This document shows positions 55,486-63,356 of a DNA stretch of 64,000 nt, piece by piece. The DNA comes from Magnimaribacter mokuoloeensis (lineage in GTDB: Bacteria > Pseudomonadota > Gammaproteobacteria > Magnimaribacterales > Magnimaribacteraceae). The stretch is from positions 868,001-932,000 of the forward strand of contig CP151794.1 in NCBI GenBank assembly GCA_041860225.1, in the 5' to 3' direction. The notes under the pieces were generated by a model. The model saw only the letters and a list, made by a program, of their open reading frames with translations. It had not been told where the DNA came from and did not search any database. Made by a program: the position numbers and the translations under genes. Each line of letters starts with the position of its first letter. Position 1 is the stretch's first letter.

Positions 55486-57696
55486 ATGAAAAATAAATTC
55501 AACTTTTTGGGGCTCATATTAATTACATTCCTTGTGGGCTGCAGTAGCTCTGAGGAAGAGCAAGTTAAAGAAGAATTAACTACGTTAGGTTCAACACAAA
55601 TAGGTTTAATTGATGACCAAAGAATATTGGATGCAGAATCTGAACCTGGAAATTGGCTAGCTCACGGAAGAACATATGAAGAGCGAAGATTTTCCCCATT
55701 GACAGGCATAAATAAAGAAAATGTATCTGAGTTAGGCCTCGTATGGTCTAAAGATATGGGAACAAACAGAGCATTAGAGGCCACTCCTATTGTAGTTGAT
55801 GGAATTATGTTCTTCACAAGTACTTGGAGTAGAGTTTACGCAGTTGATGCTTTGACTGGAGAAACAATTTGGAAATTTGATCCTAAAGTACCTGGAGAAT
55901 GGGCCAGGAAAGCTTGTTGCGATATTGTTAATAGAGGAGTTGCTGTTTATAACGGTAAAGTTTACTCAGCAAGCTTAGATGGAAGGTTGTTTGCAATAAA
56001 TGCTGAAACTGGAGAGTTGGTTTGGGAAGTTGATACTATAATTGATCGAACAAGATCTTACACAATCACTGGTGCGCCCAGGGTAGCAAAAGGTAAAGTT
56101 TATATAGGTAACGGTGGTGCGGAATACGGCGTAAGAGGATATGTTACTGCTTACGATACCGAAAATGGTGATCAAGTATGGCGTTTCTTTACTGTTCCTG
56201 GAAATCCAGATCTAGGGTTTGAAGATCCTGCTATGGAAATGGCTGCCAAAACATGGAAAGGAACTAACTGGTGGGAATTTGGTGGTGGTGGAACTGTCTG
56301 GAACTCCATAGTCTATGACCCGGATTTCAATAATGTATATCTAGGCGTTGGAAATGGATCTCCTTGGACAAGAGATATCAGATCTCCTGGTGGAGGTGAT
56401 AACCTTTTCCTATCTTCTATTGTTGCTGTAGATGCTGATACTGGTGTTTATAAATGGCATTATCAAACTACACCTGAGGATAATTGGGATTATACCGCCG
56501 TACAAGATATGGCCTTAGCGGATATGGAGATTGATGGAGAAATGAAAAAAGTCCTTCTTCAAGCTCCAAAAAATGGTTTCTTTTATGTAATTGACCGCCA
56601 AGACGGAAAAGTTCTAAGAGCTCATCCTTTTGCTGCTGTCACATGGGCTACTCATGTAGATCTAGAAACAGGAAGGCCAGTTGAGAATCCGGCCGTTGAC
56701 TATACTGATAATGGAGCTTGGGTTTTACCTGGTCCATTAGGAGCTCATAACTGGCAAGCCATGTCTATAGATCTTGAAGCTGGATTGGCTTATATACCTA
56801 CGCAAGAAAATCCTTTTTTCTATGCAATACAAGAAGATTATAAAAAAACTGGAGTATTTAAATGGACTCCTGGTCAATGGAATATGGGCATTGAAATGAG
56901 TTCTTTAGCTCAAAATATTCTCAATAATCTAGAATCTCAACCAAAACCAGGAGGTTTTTTGAAAGCTTTTGATCCACTCACAGGTGAAACAAAATGGTCA
57001 GTACCAATTCCTCATTACTGGAATGGAGGCGTTCTAGGCACAGCTGGAGGGCTCGTATTCCAAGGAGATGCCCTTGGCATGTTCTCAGCTTACGATAAGG
57101 ATACTGGAGAGAGATTATGGGAATTTAATACCTATACCTCAATGTTAGCTCCACCTATAACATTCGAAATAGATGGAGAACAGTATGTTTCTATCCTGAC
57201 AGGTTCTGGAGGAGGTGATTTATTTGGCGGAGAACCTTTGCCTCCAATAGAAATCCAAGCTTCATTAACTTACAACAATTTTGGTAGATTATTAGTTTTT
57301 AAGTTGGGCGGTAAAGAGTCGTTACCAATTCCTAATGTTAGAGACAAAACAATACCTGAGCAAAAACTTGTACAGGTTAGTATTGATCAATTGCAAGATG
57401 GAGAAAGCAAATACAATCAAAACTGTGCTGTTTGCCATGGATTTGTTGTCAAATCTGCAGGTGGCATACCCGACTTACGTAAAATGACAGCAGGAACGCA
57501 TGATGCATTTAACCAAATTGTGCTAGAAGGTCTTTTGGCTAGTAATGGAATGGCTTCCTTTTCAGATGTACTCTCTGAACAAGAAGTTGAAAACATACAT
57601 CATTATGTGAGGGCCAGAGCGCACGAGGATAGAGAGGTTGCCTTAGGAAATATGGAAGCCCCTCAGTTTACTTGGTTTGGTCAAGAGGAAGAATAG
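55486..57696 (+). CDS. PQQ-dependent alcohol dehydrogenase with cytochrome c domain, lipoprotein
   Basis: A quinohemoprotein. From ATG 55486 (736 aa) it begins with a lipoprotein signal (FLGLILITFLVGC) and a GGAG ribosome site 6 bases ahead; a longer reading from 55474 is less likely. It has the propeller W-motifs, the adjacent Cys pair RKACCDIVNRG that stacks with PQQ, the catalytic Asp in DNWDYTA (339 in the longer reading), and a C-terminal heme c site CAVCH with Met in NGMASF. Thr two residues after the catalytic Asp points to Ca rather than a lanthanide metal. It oxidises an alcohol or sugar in the periplasm and passes electrons to cytochrome c. PQQ biosynthesis genes are not in the window. 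Confidence 0.95.
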   Translation: MKNKFNFLGLILITFLVGCSSSEEEQVKEELTTLGSTQIGLIDDQRILDAESEPGNWLAHGRTYEERRFSPLTGINKENVSELGLVWSKDMGTNRALEATPIVVDGIMFFTSTWSRVYAVDALTGETIWKFDPKVPGEWARKACCDIVNRGVAVYNGKVYSASLDGRLFAINAETGELVWEVDTIIDRTRSYTITGAPRVAKGKVYIGNGGAEYGVRGYVTAYDTENGDQVWRFFTVPGNPDLGFEDPAMEMAAKTWKGTNWWEFGGGGTVWNSIVYDPDFNNVYLGVGNGSPWTRDIRSPGGGDNLFLSSIVAVDADTGVYKWHYQTTPEDNWDYTAVQDMALADMEIDGEMKKVLLQAPKNGFFYVIDRQDGKVLRAHPFAAVTWATHVDLETGRPVENPAVDYTDNGAWVLPGPLGAHNWQAMSIDLEAGLAYIPTQENPFFYAIQEDYKKTGVFKWTPGQWNMGIEMSSLAQNILNNLESQPKPGGFLKAFDPLTGETKWSVPIPHYWNGGVLGTAGGLVFQGDALGMFSAYDKDTGERLWEFNTYTSMLAPPITFEIDGEQYVSILTGSGGGDLFGGEPLPPIEIQASLTYNNFGRLLVFKLGGKESLPIPNVRDKTIPEQKLVQVSIDQLQDGESKYNQNCAVCHGFVVKSAGGIPDLRKMTAGTHDAFNQIVLEGLLASNGMASFSDVLSEQEVENIHHYVRARAHEDREVALGNMEAPQFTWFGQEEE

Positions 57697-57697
57697 A

Positions 57698-58258
57698 TTA
57701 CTGATCTAAGATCAGTGTTTTGGGGGGAAGTTCAGGCGGAGGCACTTCAACAAATTCGAACGAAGGCCTCCCTTGTTCCGGCTCCCCTTCCGCTACATCA
57801 TAAGGGGTAGATTTCTCACCTTTGTTATCCTTATTTAGGACTCCATAAGTTTTCTTTCCATTCAATCTTTCGCCTTCTTGCAATTTATGCAGTGCTTCTT
57901 GAGCAATTCTATGGTTTTCCTTATTCCACTGTAAATTGAATGCCCTGGGGTCTCCTATTGGCTTTTTGAACTCATCTATTTCTTTTATCCAGAGGAACAA
58001 TTCTCCTTCATTGCTTTTACTTTTATTGGGCTCTTGAATAACTACCCATAGAATATTGAAATCATCAGGTAAATCCTCCGATGTTGGCCATCCCAAGACT
58101 CCGAAATAACCCTTCCAGCTGGAAATATAAAATAAAGAAACAGCAAAAATTGATATTAATTTTACTTTCTTAGTGAAATTTGTATAAAAACAAAAAACTA
58201 AGAGAAGTGCTGCAATTACAGCATAAGAAATGCTTAAAATTAATCTCTCCTCTAGCAT
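57698..58258 (-). CDS. Uncharacterised inner-membrane protein of an ExbB/ExbD-like triad
   Basis: A 186-residue protein with two N-terminal transmembrane helices (about 8-27 and 33-50), then a hydrophilic domain (about 65-185) that includes NILWVVIQEPNKSK, an LFLWIKEIDEF strand and a Pro-rich end VEVPPPELPPKTLI. I do not recognise its family. It is the last of three genes, with one base between it and the ExbD-like gene; it ends 1 base from the convergent quinoprotein gene. The Pro-rich tail could reach across the periplasm or bind a partner. Confidence 0.75.
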   Translation of the reverse strand: MLEERLILSISYAVIAALLLVFCFYTNFTKKVKLISIFAVSLFYISSWKGYFGVLGWPTSEDLPDDFNILWVVIQEPNKSKSNEGELFLWIKEIDEFKKPIGDPRAFNLQWNKENHRIAQEALHKLQEGERLNGKKTYGVLNKDNKGEKSTPYDVAEGEPEQGRPSFEFVEVPPPELPPKTLILDQ

Positions 58259-58259
58259 G

Positions 58260-58874
58260 CTATTTTCTTCCTAAAGCCTTTGTGAGTAATCTTTTCGGTA
58301 ATTGATTAAGGTTAGAGATTTCTTTAGCTCCATCTACTGAAAACCTAAGTGCTGTTATTTCATCACCCACTCCATTCAAGAAATGTTGACCATAGTATAT
58401 TAGCTCAACAGTTGGGTTTAGTTTTTCTACTTTTACAGTTACTGGTAAAGGTTCTTTGAAGTTAGATTTATAGTGCAATAAATTAATTACATACTCGCCT
58501 GTTTGAAGCCCTCTAACTGTAACAGTCTCTTGGTTTATAGGATTTGATACAACTTCTCCTTCAGTCTTTACAGAATCAGCTAAATTGCCTCTATCATCTC
58601 GATCTAAATGCATCAAACCTGTGTCTCTATTGTGATACCAGACAAGACCCCCTTGAGGATCTTCAACTACTGCATCAACATCATCTGGATGTTCATCAGG
58701 CCATTGAACAGAAATTAAGACTTCTGCTTTAGTATTAATATTCCCAGATTCTTCAGAATTATTGATAAGCATGAAAGCTATAGCAAACATGAATGCAAAA
58801 CCAAGAAGAGCATTAAAAAGGAGATCAGTGAAGACATCTTGCTCTTCTGATTTAAGCAAAGTTTTATGCTTCAT
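58260..58874 (-). CDS. ExbD/MotB-like membrane protein with periplasmic domain
   Basis: A 204-residue protein. One transmembrane helix near residues 14-40 (DVFTDLLFNALLGFAFMFAI) has Asp residues just before and within the helix start, like the ion-carrying Asp of ExbD, TolR and MotB. The rest is periplasmic: a VQWPDEHPDDVDAVVEDP region, a WYHNRDTGLMHLDRDDRG loop that could bind Ca, then beta-rich sequence (GEYVINLLHY) and a basic end. No OmpA-type peptidoglycan domain. It overlaps the ExbB-like gene by 4 bases. The channel role is inference. Confidence 0.78.
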   Translation of the reverse strand: MKHKTLLKSEEQDVFTDLLFNALLGFAFMFAIAFMLINNSEESGNINTKAEVLISVQWPDEHPDDVDAVVEDPQGGLVWYHNRDTGLMHLDRDDRGNLADSVKTEGEVVSNPINQETVTVRGLQTGEYVINLLHYKSNFKEPLPVTVKVEKLNPTVELIYYGQHFLNGVGDEITALRFSVDGAKEISNLNQLPKRLLTKALGRK

Positions 58875-59476
58875 TTATAATTGGAGTTAATGTAATTGAG
58901 AGTCTGGCTCAAACTTGTATCAAGAATAAAATACTGAAATTTGAGCATCATGCTAGTCAATAGGCCAGTCAAAGTTGTGTACAAAGCAACAGCCATTCCA
59001 CCACTCATAGTGGATAATAATTTTTGGAGAATCTGAGGATCAAAATCCTTTATTTCTCCAATAGGGAGTAGCATGAGGATAAAGCCTATGACAGTACCTG
59101 TTAGCCCTAATTTGAGCAATACATCTATAGCTAAATAACCCAAGGAGTGCCTGTTACTAAGCTCATCCTCAACAAGAGAAATGTCTCTTTCTTCTTGAGA
59201 TTTATTTTTTTCTAAAAGCAATCTTCCAATTAAAGTCTTGCTAGAAGGATCATCTAAACTAGATATTTCTTTATCTAAAGAAATGGCAATATAGAACCAA
59301 TGAATGGTAGACAAAAAATAGATAGTAAGAATTAGTAACGAAATCTTGCTTCTGTCTGACTCTATTATCAAAGCAATCAGGTCTAGTTGATACAACAAAT
59401 AGAAAGAGAAAAGTATCAAAGTAAGGACCAGCGATGCTTTTAGTAACAAGTAATTTGGCCTTTTAGAAATTAACAT
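58871..59476 (-). CDS. MotA/TolQ/ExbB-type channel protein
   Basis: A 201-residue membrane protein with four probable helices: about 10-35, 42-65, 112-140 and 158-185. The last two carry LGLTGTVIGFILMLLP and AVALYTTLTGLLTSM, the conserved channel-helix patterns of TolQ, ExbB and MotA. A charged cytoplasmic loop (about 68-110) joins helices 2 and 3. It is followed by an ExbD-like gene with a 4-base overlap. It probably forms a proton- or sodium-driven stator; no known motor system matches this set. Confidence 0.86.
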   Translation of the reverse strand: MLISKRPNYLLLKASLVLTLILFSFYLLYQLDLIALIIESDRSKISLLILTIYFLSTIHWFYIAISLDKEISSLDDPSSKTLIGRLLLEKNKSQEERDISLVEDELSNRHSLGYLAIDVLLKLGLTGTVIGFILMLLPIGEIKDFDPQILQKLLSTMSGGMAVALYTTLTGLLTSMMLKFQYFILDTSLSQTLNYINSNYK

Positions 59477-59478
59477 AA

Positions 59479-59835
59479 TTAATCGTGACTCGCTCCATCT
59501 ATCAGGTTTATCTTTGTTTCGGTTGGTATCAATATATCATCAACACACATTATATTAATACTTATCTGAGATGGGTCCCTTCTTCGAACATGATGGGTAT
59601 AAACACCACAAATATTACAAAAAAAGTGTTTAGCGATTTTTTTATTCCACTGATAAATTTGCAAATTATTTTGTCCACTTTGAAGTACAAAGTTTTCTTT
59701 ACTTATCGGCTTCATAATAATTGCTTTCTTTAAACACAAAGTGCAGTTGCACTCGTAAAGCCCATCCAATATTTGATCAGTAAAAAAACTAAATCTGACT
59801 TCTTTACAATGGCAAGATCCGAAATACTCCGTCAT
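59479..59835 (-). CDS. GFA family (CENP-V/GFA) zinc protein
   Basis: A 118-residue protein of the glutathione-dependent formaldehyde-activating family: seven Cys (C8, C10, C29, C31, C34, C73, C76) in the arrangement CHC, CNCTLC and CNICG bind two zinc ions. Formaldehyde activation is doubtful for most members. It overlaps the SDR stop by one base and is 2 bases before the ExbB-like gene. Confidence 0.87.
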   Translation of the reverse strand: MTEYFGSCHCKEVRFSFFTDQILDGLYECNCTLCLKKAIIMKPISKENFVLQSGQNNLQIYQWNKKIAKHFFCNICGVYTHHVRRRDPSQISINIMCVDDILIPTETKINLIDGASHD

Positions 59836-60617
59836 TAGATATGTCCTGCTTGACCTCCATCAACTTCAATGGAAGTGCCGCTTATGTAAGAGGCTGCTTC
59901 GGAGCATAAAAAAGTAACCAAAGATGCTACTTCTTCTGAAGTACCATAGCGCCCTACTGGTACTGAGGATCCATTTGCCTTGATGACATCTTCCATCTTA
60001 CCACCAGTAGCTTCAGCAATTTCTGTTGCAGCCCTCTCCCACATAGCGGTATGAATAAGACCAGGAAGAACAGAATTAATAAGGACTCCATCTGATCCAT
60101 ACTTTTTTGCCAATGATTTTGATATAGAAATCATGGCAGCTTTAGTAGCTCCATAATCAATTAATGCTGCATTAGGATACTTTCCTGCCGAACTAGAAAT
60201 CATAACAACTCTGCCCCATTTATTTTCTCGCATAGCAGGCAGAAATGCTCTTGTACATCTTACAGCCGACAAAAGATTAAGTTCATGCAATTCTTGCCAA
60301 TCTTCATCAGTCATATATAAAAAATTTCTAGATGGTGAAGCGCCAACATTATTAACTAAAATATCAACTACACCTTCAGATAAAGTACTATCTATAAAAG
60401 ATTGTGTTGACTCTTTGTTACCCATATCTGCAACAAAGCCCTTTATAGAGCCTTTATTGACTTCTAAAGACGCTAACTTCTTAACTGACTCTTCTGTTCG
60501 AGCACAAAAGAAAACATCAGCTCCATGTTCGGCAAGCATCTTCACAGTTGCTTCACCGATACCTAAACTTGCACCTGTTACAACTGCCTTTTTACCACTT
60601 AGGTCTAAATTAATCAT
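59835..60617 (-). CDS. Short-chain dehydrogenase/reductase
   Basis: A 260-residue classical SDR: cofactor motif GASLGIGEATV (16-26), NNVGASPS, and active site Ser (SSSAGK) with YGATK. C-terminal ISGTSIEVDGG is typical. Substrate unknown. It overlaps the GNAT gene by 8 bases. Confidence 0.93.
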   Translation of the reverse strand: MINLDLSGKKAVVTGASLGIGEATVKMLAEHGADVFFCARTEESVKKLASLEVNKGSIKGFVADMGNKESTQSFIDSTLSEGVVDILVNNVGASPSRNFLYMTDEDWQELHELNLLSAVRCTRAFLPAMRENKWGRVVMISSSAGKYPNAALIDYGATKAAMISISKSLAKKYGSDGVLINSVLPGLIHTAMWERAATEIAEATGGKMEDVIKANGSSVPVGRYGTSEEVASLVTFLCSEAASYISGTSIEVDGGQAGHI

Positions 60618-61089
60618 TTTCCTCTCCTAAAATTAAATTCATTTTTGTATTTCCCCTATCATACCTATCATCGTCGTTAAGTTCATTTAATACAAAGCCA
60701 GCTGAGAGGTATAGATTTAAAGCAGGTTTCAATACATCGTTGGTAATTAAGAAAATCTCACTCGCGTTCTTTTCTATTGAGAAGTCTATACAACGTCTTA
60801 ATAGTTTTTTTCCAATGCCTAGTCCTTGAAGATTTTTTGCAACAGCCATTTTTGCTAACTCATAAACACCGTTACTTGTTGGAATCATTGCTGCAGTGCC
60901 AACTACATCATCATTCAAAATAGCAAAAAAAATCTCGCCTCCCTTTTCCATTACATAAGACTCAGGATTTTGAAGTGTTTTAAGATCTTCTTCCTCCATT
61001 ACAAAATACTCTTCTATCCATTGTCTGTTTAGGTATTCAAAATCTGATTTGTAATCTAGCTTAAAAGGAACTATTTTTAGATTATCCAT
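60610..61089 (-). CDS. GNAT family N-acetyltransferase
   Basis: A 159-residue GNAT protein with the acetyl-CoA loop LQGLGIGKKLLRRC (around 92-105) preceded by YELAKMAV, and an end with LYLSAGFVL. Target unknown. It overlaps both neighbours (8 bases each side). Confidence 0.88.
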   Translation of the reverse strand: MDNLKIVPFKLDYKSDFEYLNRQWIEEYFVMEEEDLKTLQNPESYVMEKGGEIFFAILNDDVVGTAAMIPTSNGVYELAKMAVAKNLQGLGIGKKLLRRCIDFSIEKNASEIFLITNDVLKPALNLYLSAGFVLNELNDDDRYDRGNTKMNLILGEEND

Positions 61090-61642
61090 TGAGAGATTCC
61101 AAATAAATTTGAAAAGCTTTGCTTCCGTTGGTTACATTCTTTTTCCAATCATCAGATGCACCTTCATTAGCTTGATCACTAATGTATTTGAAACAAAAGT
61201 AGTTAATTTCTTCTTTTAGGCAAAGCTTCGCAAGTGCGTATGCTTCCATGTCATATAAATCAGTTTTAATTTCTTGGTTTGTAGTAACGAAATTATCTCC
61301 CGTACCACAACTCAATCCAGGTCTATCTAAAGTAATATCATTTATCTCATCATTGAGAGTTACACCAAGCGGTAGCCCTATATCCCTTAAGTCCATGTCT
61401 CTTTGCTTGAAAGTAGTTACTTCGTGTAGACCTTGCAAATCTGACCTCGAAGAACCTGCAGTTCCAAAATTTATAATATTAACCGGCTTATCTTCCTTCA
61501 ATGCCCGGTAAACTGAGATTAAAGCATTCACTTTTCCAATCCCGGTATAGACAATCCTCCATCCATTCGCTTGTTCTAAATTGAATTCCTCTTCCATTGC
61601 AATTGCAATGAGAGTATTTTCTTTTGTTAAGCTAGTCTTCAT
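61082..61642 (-). CDS. Nucleoside phosphorylase-fold protein (MTA/SAH nucleosidase-like)
   Basis: A 186-residue protein shorter than E. coli MTAN (232) but with its main blocks: AMEEEF near the N terminus (general acid Glu), GIGKVNA, FGTAGS, DMEAYALAK (ribose-binding Glu) and YISDQAN (catalytic Asp). It should cleave methylthioadenosine and/or S-adenosylhomocysteine to adenine. It overlaps apt by 11 bases, and Apt would use the adenine. Confidence 0.85.
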   Translation of the reverse strand: MKTSLTKENTLIAIAMEEEFNLEQANGWRIVYTGIGKVNALISVYRALKEDKPVNIINFGTAGSSRSDLQGLHEVTTFKQRDMDLRDIGLPLGVTLNDEINDITLDRPGLSCGTGDNFVTTNQEIKTDLYDMEAYALAKLCLKEEINYFCFKYISDQANEGASDDWKKNVTNGSKAFQIYLESLNG

Positions 61643-62147
61643 AGCTTATGAGGCTGATAATGGGCATATTGAGAGCAGATGAACCCTTAAGAGACTTCAG
61701 TTCTATGACAACAGCCCCTGCTACTACATTGGCACCAAGAGACTCTAATAGTTCTTTAGAACATTGCATTGACCCTCCTGTTGCTAACAGATCATCTACA
61801 ATAACTATTGATTTACCCTCTAGATCTTTCTTTTGAACAGTTAATGAATTACTGCCGTATTCAAGCTCATAACTCTTTTCAATGAGCTCTCCTGGAAGCT
61901 TATTGGGCTTTCTTATCATTAATGCACCTAGACCCAAGTTTTCTGCAACTAAAGTACAAAATAAAAAACCTCTAGCATCGATACCTGCAACATAATCGGC
62001 ATTGAGAGGTTTAATGGTTTCTATGAAGCGATCCTTTAATAGACTTAAAGCTTTCGGTTCGGCCAACAAAGGGCTTATATCTCTAAATAGAATTCCTTTA
62101 GAGGGGAAATCAGGGTAACTCTTAATCCATTTCTTAAGATCTTCCAT
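61632..62147 (-). CDS. apt: Adenine phosphoribosyltransferase
   Basis: Apt makes AMP from adenine and PRPP. It is 171 aa with PSKGILFRDISPLL, GIDARGFLF, the loop MIRKPNKLPG and the PRPP motif VIVDDLLATGGSM (near 112-124). It precedes and overlaps the nucleosidase gene, forming an adenine salvage pair. Confidence 0.96.
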   Translation of the reverse strand: MEDLKKWIKSYPDFPSKGILFRDISPLLAEPKALSLLKDRFIETIKPLNADYVAGIDARGFLFCTLVAENLGLGALMIRKPNKLPGELIEKSYELEYGSNSLTVQKKDLEGKSIVIVDDLLATGGSMQCSKELLESLGANVVAGAVVIELKSLKGSSALNMPIISLISYED

Positions 62148-62151
62148 GAAT

Positions 62152-63354
62152 TCACGCTCTTTTTAAGAAGGGTAGAAAGGCAATATTTAAAAATAAATAA
62201 GTAAGCAAGACATTAAAAAGGAGAACTTCTGGGCTGAAAGTATAAAGGTAACAGAGACCAATAGAAATTATTCCTAACTTAAAGTATTCCAGTTTTAGTA
62301 TCTTTTCGGCATCCAACCATTTTGCTGTGCAGTACATAGAAAAAATAACTACGCAAAGGAGAACAATGCCATGATCGTAATCCATATTTTTGTCTGCAAA
62401 AAGAACTACAGCCGCGTAAGTCATACATAAGAATTGTATCAGCGCATAAAGTTTTGTAGATAACGGAACAACTGGATCATGCTTCTCAAATTCTTCATGA
62501 TTAAACTTTTCCTTAGATGAACCTTCAGTAGATCCATTTGGTGACCAACCAGTCTTTGCAATTAAGACATTATAAAAATTTTTGAAAGAGATAGAAAAAG
62601 TTAGGTCTTTTAGAATTTTCTGATAAATATGGATGTTAGCCTTTACAGGATCAAATGTCTTTATTGCCCCTCTTATTCCATAAATACACTCTTGATCGTT
62701 TTGTTCTTCTTTAAAGGTAGAAAAAAGACGATCCCAGACTATAAAAACTCCGCCATAATTCTTATCTATATAGATATCATTCTGGGCATGATGAACACGG
62801 TGATTGGAGGGAGTGACAAAAAATAATTCATACCACCCGAGTTTAGGGATGTGTCTAGAGTGAACCCAAAATTGATATATCAAATTGATCGATGCTACTG
62901 ACACCATCACGTATGAAGGAACACCGATTAAAAATAAAGGAATATAGAAAATCCAGGATATAAAAAATCCGGTTCCAGTCTGCCTTAGTGCAGTAGATAA
63001 ATTGTATTCTTCACTTTGATGGTGGGCTACATGCGATGCCCAAAAAATTTGTCTCTCATGACTTATTCTATGAAACCAATAATAAAAAAAGTCATAGGCA
63101 ATGAAAGCAAAAATCCACGTAACCCAAAGATCACTGTCCATCCGCCAGAGAGCAAAGTGTGTTTCAATTTGATAATAAATATAGCCACTAAAACCTATTT
63201 TGAGTATTCCGCTAGTGCCTCTCAAAGAGCCCATAAAAAGGCTACTTATTGTGTCATTCAATCGATAAGTATTATTATTGATGAATTTTCCGTAAGCCAA
63301 TTCTAAAATTAAAGCCAATAAGAAAAAGGGTACTGCAATTTCAACGTAGTCCAT
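62152..63354 (-). CDS. Fatty acid hydroxylase / sterol desaturase family membrane protein
   Basis: A 400-residue di-iron membrane oxygenase. His boxes are WFHRISHE, HVAHHQSEEYN and NHRVHHAQN in the order of the family. The C-terminal 130 residues (after an inter-domain stretch with many charged residues) add about four more helices, as in alkylglycerol monooxygenase (TMEM195) relatives. It could hydroxylate a lipid. It is 2 bases after the GST gene and 4 before apt. Confidence 0.92.
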   Translation of the reverse strand: MDYVEIAVPFFLLALILELAYGKFINNNTYRLNDTISSLFMGSLRGTSGILKIGFSGYIYYQIETHFALWRMDSDLWVTWIFAFIAYDFFYYWFHRISHERQIFWASHVAHHQSEEYNLSTALRQTGTGFFISWIFYIPLFLIGVPSYVMVSVASINLIYQFWVHSRHIPKLGWYELFFVTPSNHRVHHAQNDIYIDKNYGGVFIVWDRLFSTFKEEQNDQECIYGIRGAIKTFDPVKANIHIYQKILKDLTFSISFKNFYNVLIAKTGWSPNGSTEGSSKEKFNHEEFEKHDPVVPLSTKLYALIQFLCMTYAAVVLFADKNMDYDHGIVLLCVVIFSMYCTAKWLDAEKILKLEYFKLGIISIGLCYLYTFSPEVLLFNVLLTYLFLNIAFLPFLKRA

Positions 63355-63356
63355 AT

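Noticed and set aside
57698..59476. Zorya-type defence stator (ZorAB) reading of the triad
   Set aside because: The ExbD-like partner has no OmpA peptidoglycan domain, the channel protein lacks the long ZorA tail, and no ZorC/D/E gene is present.
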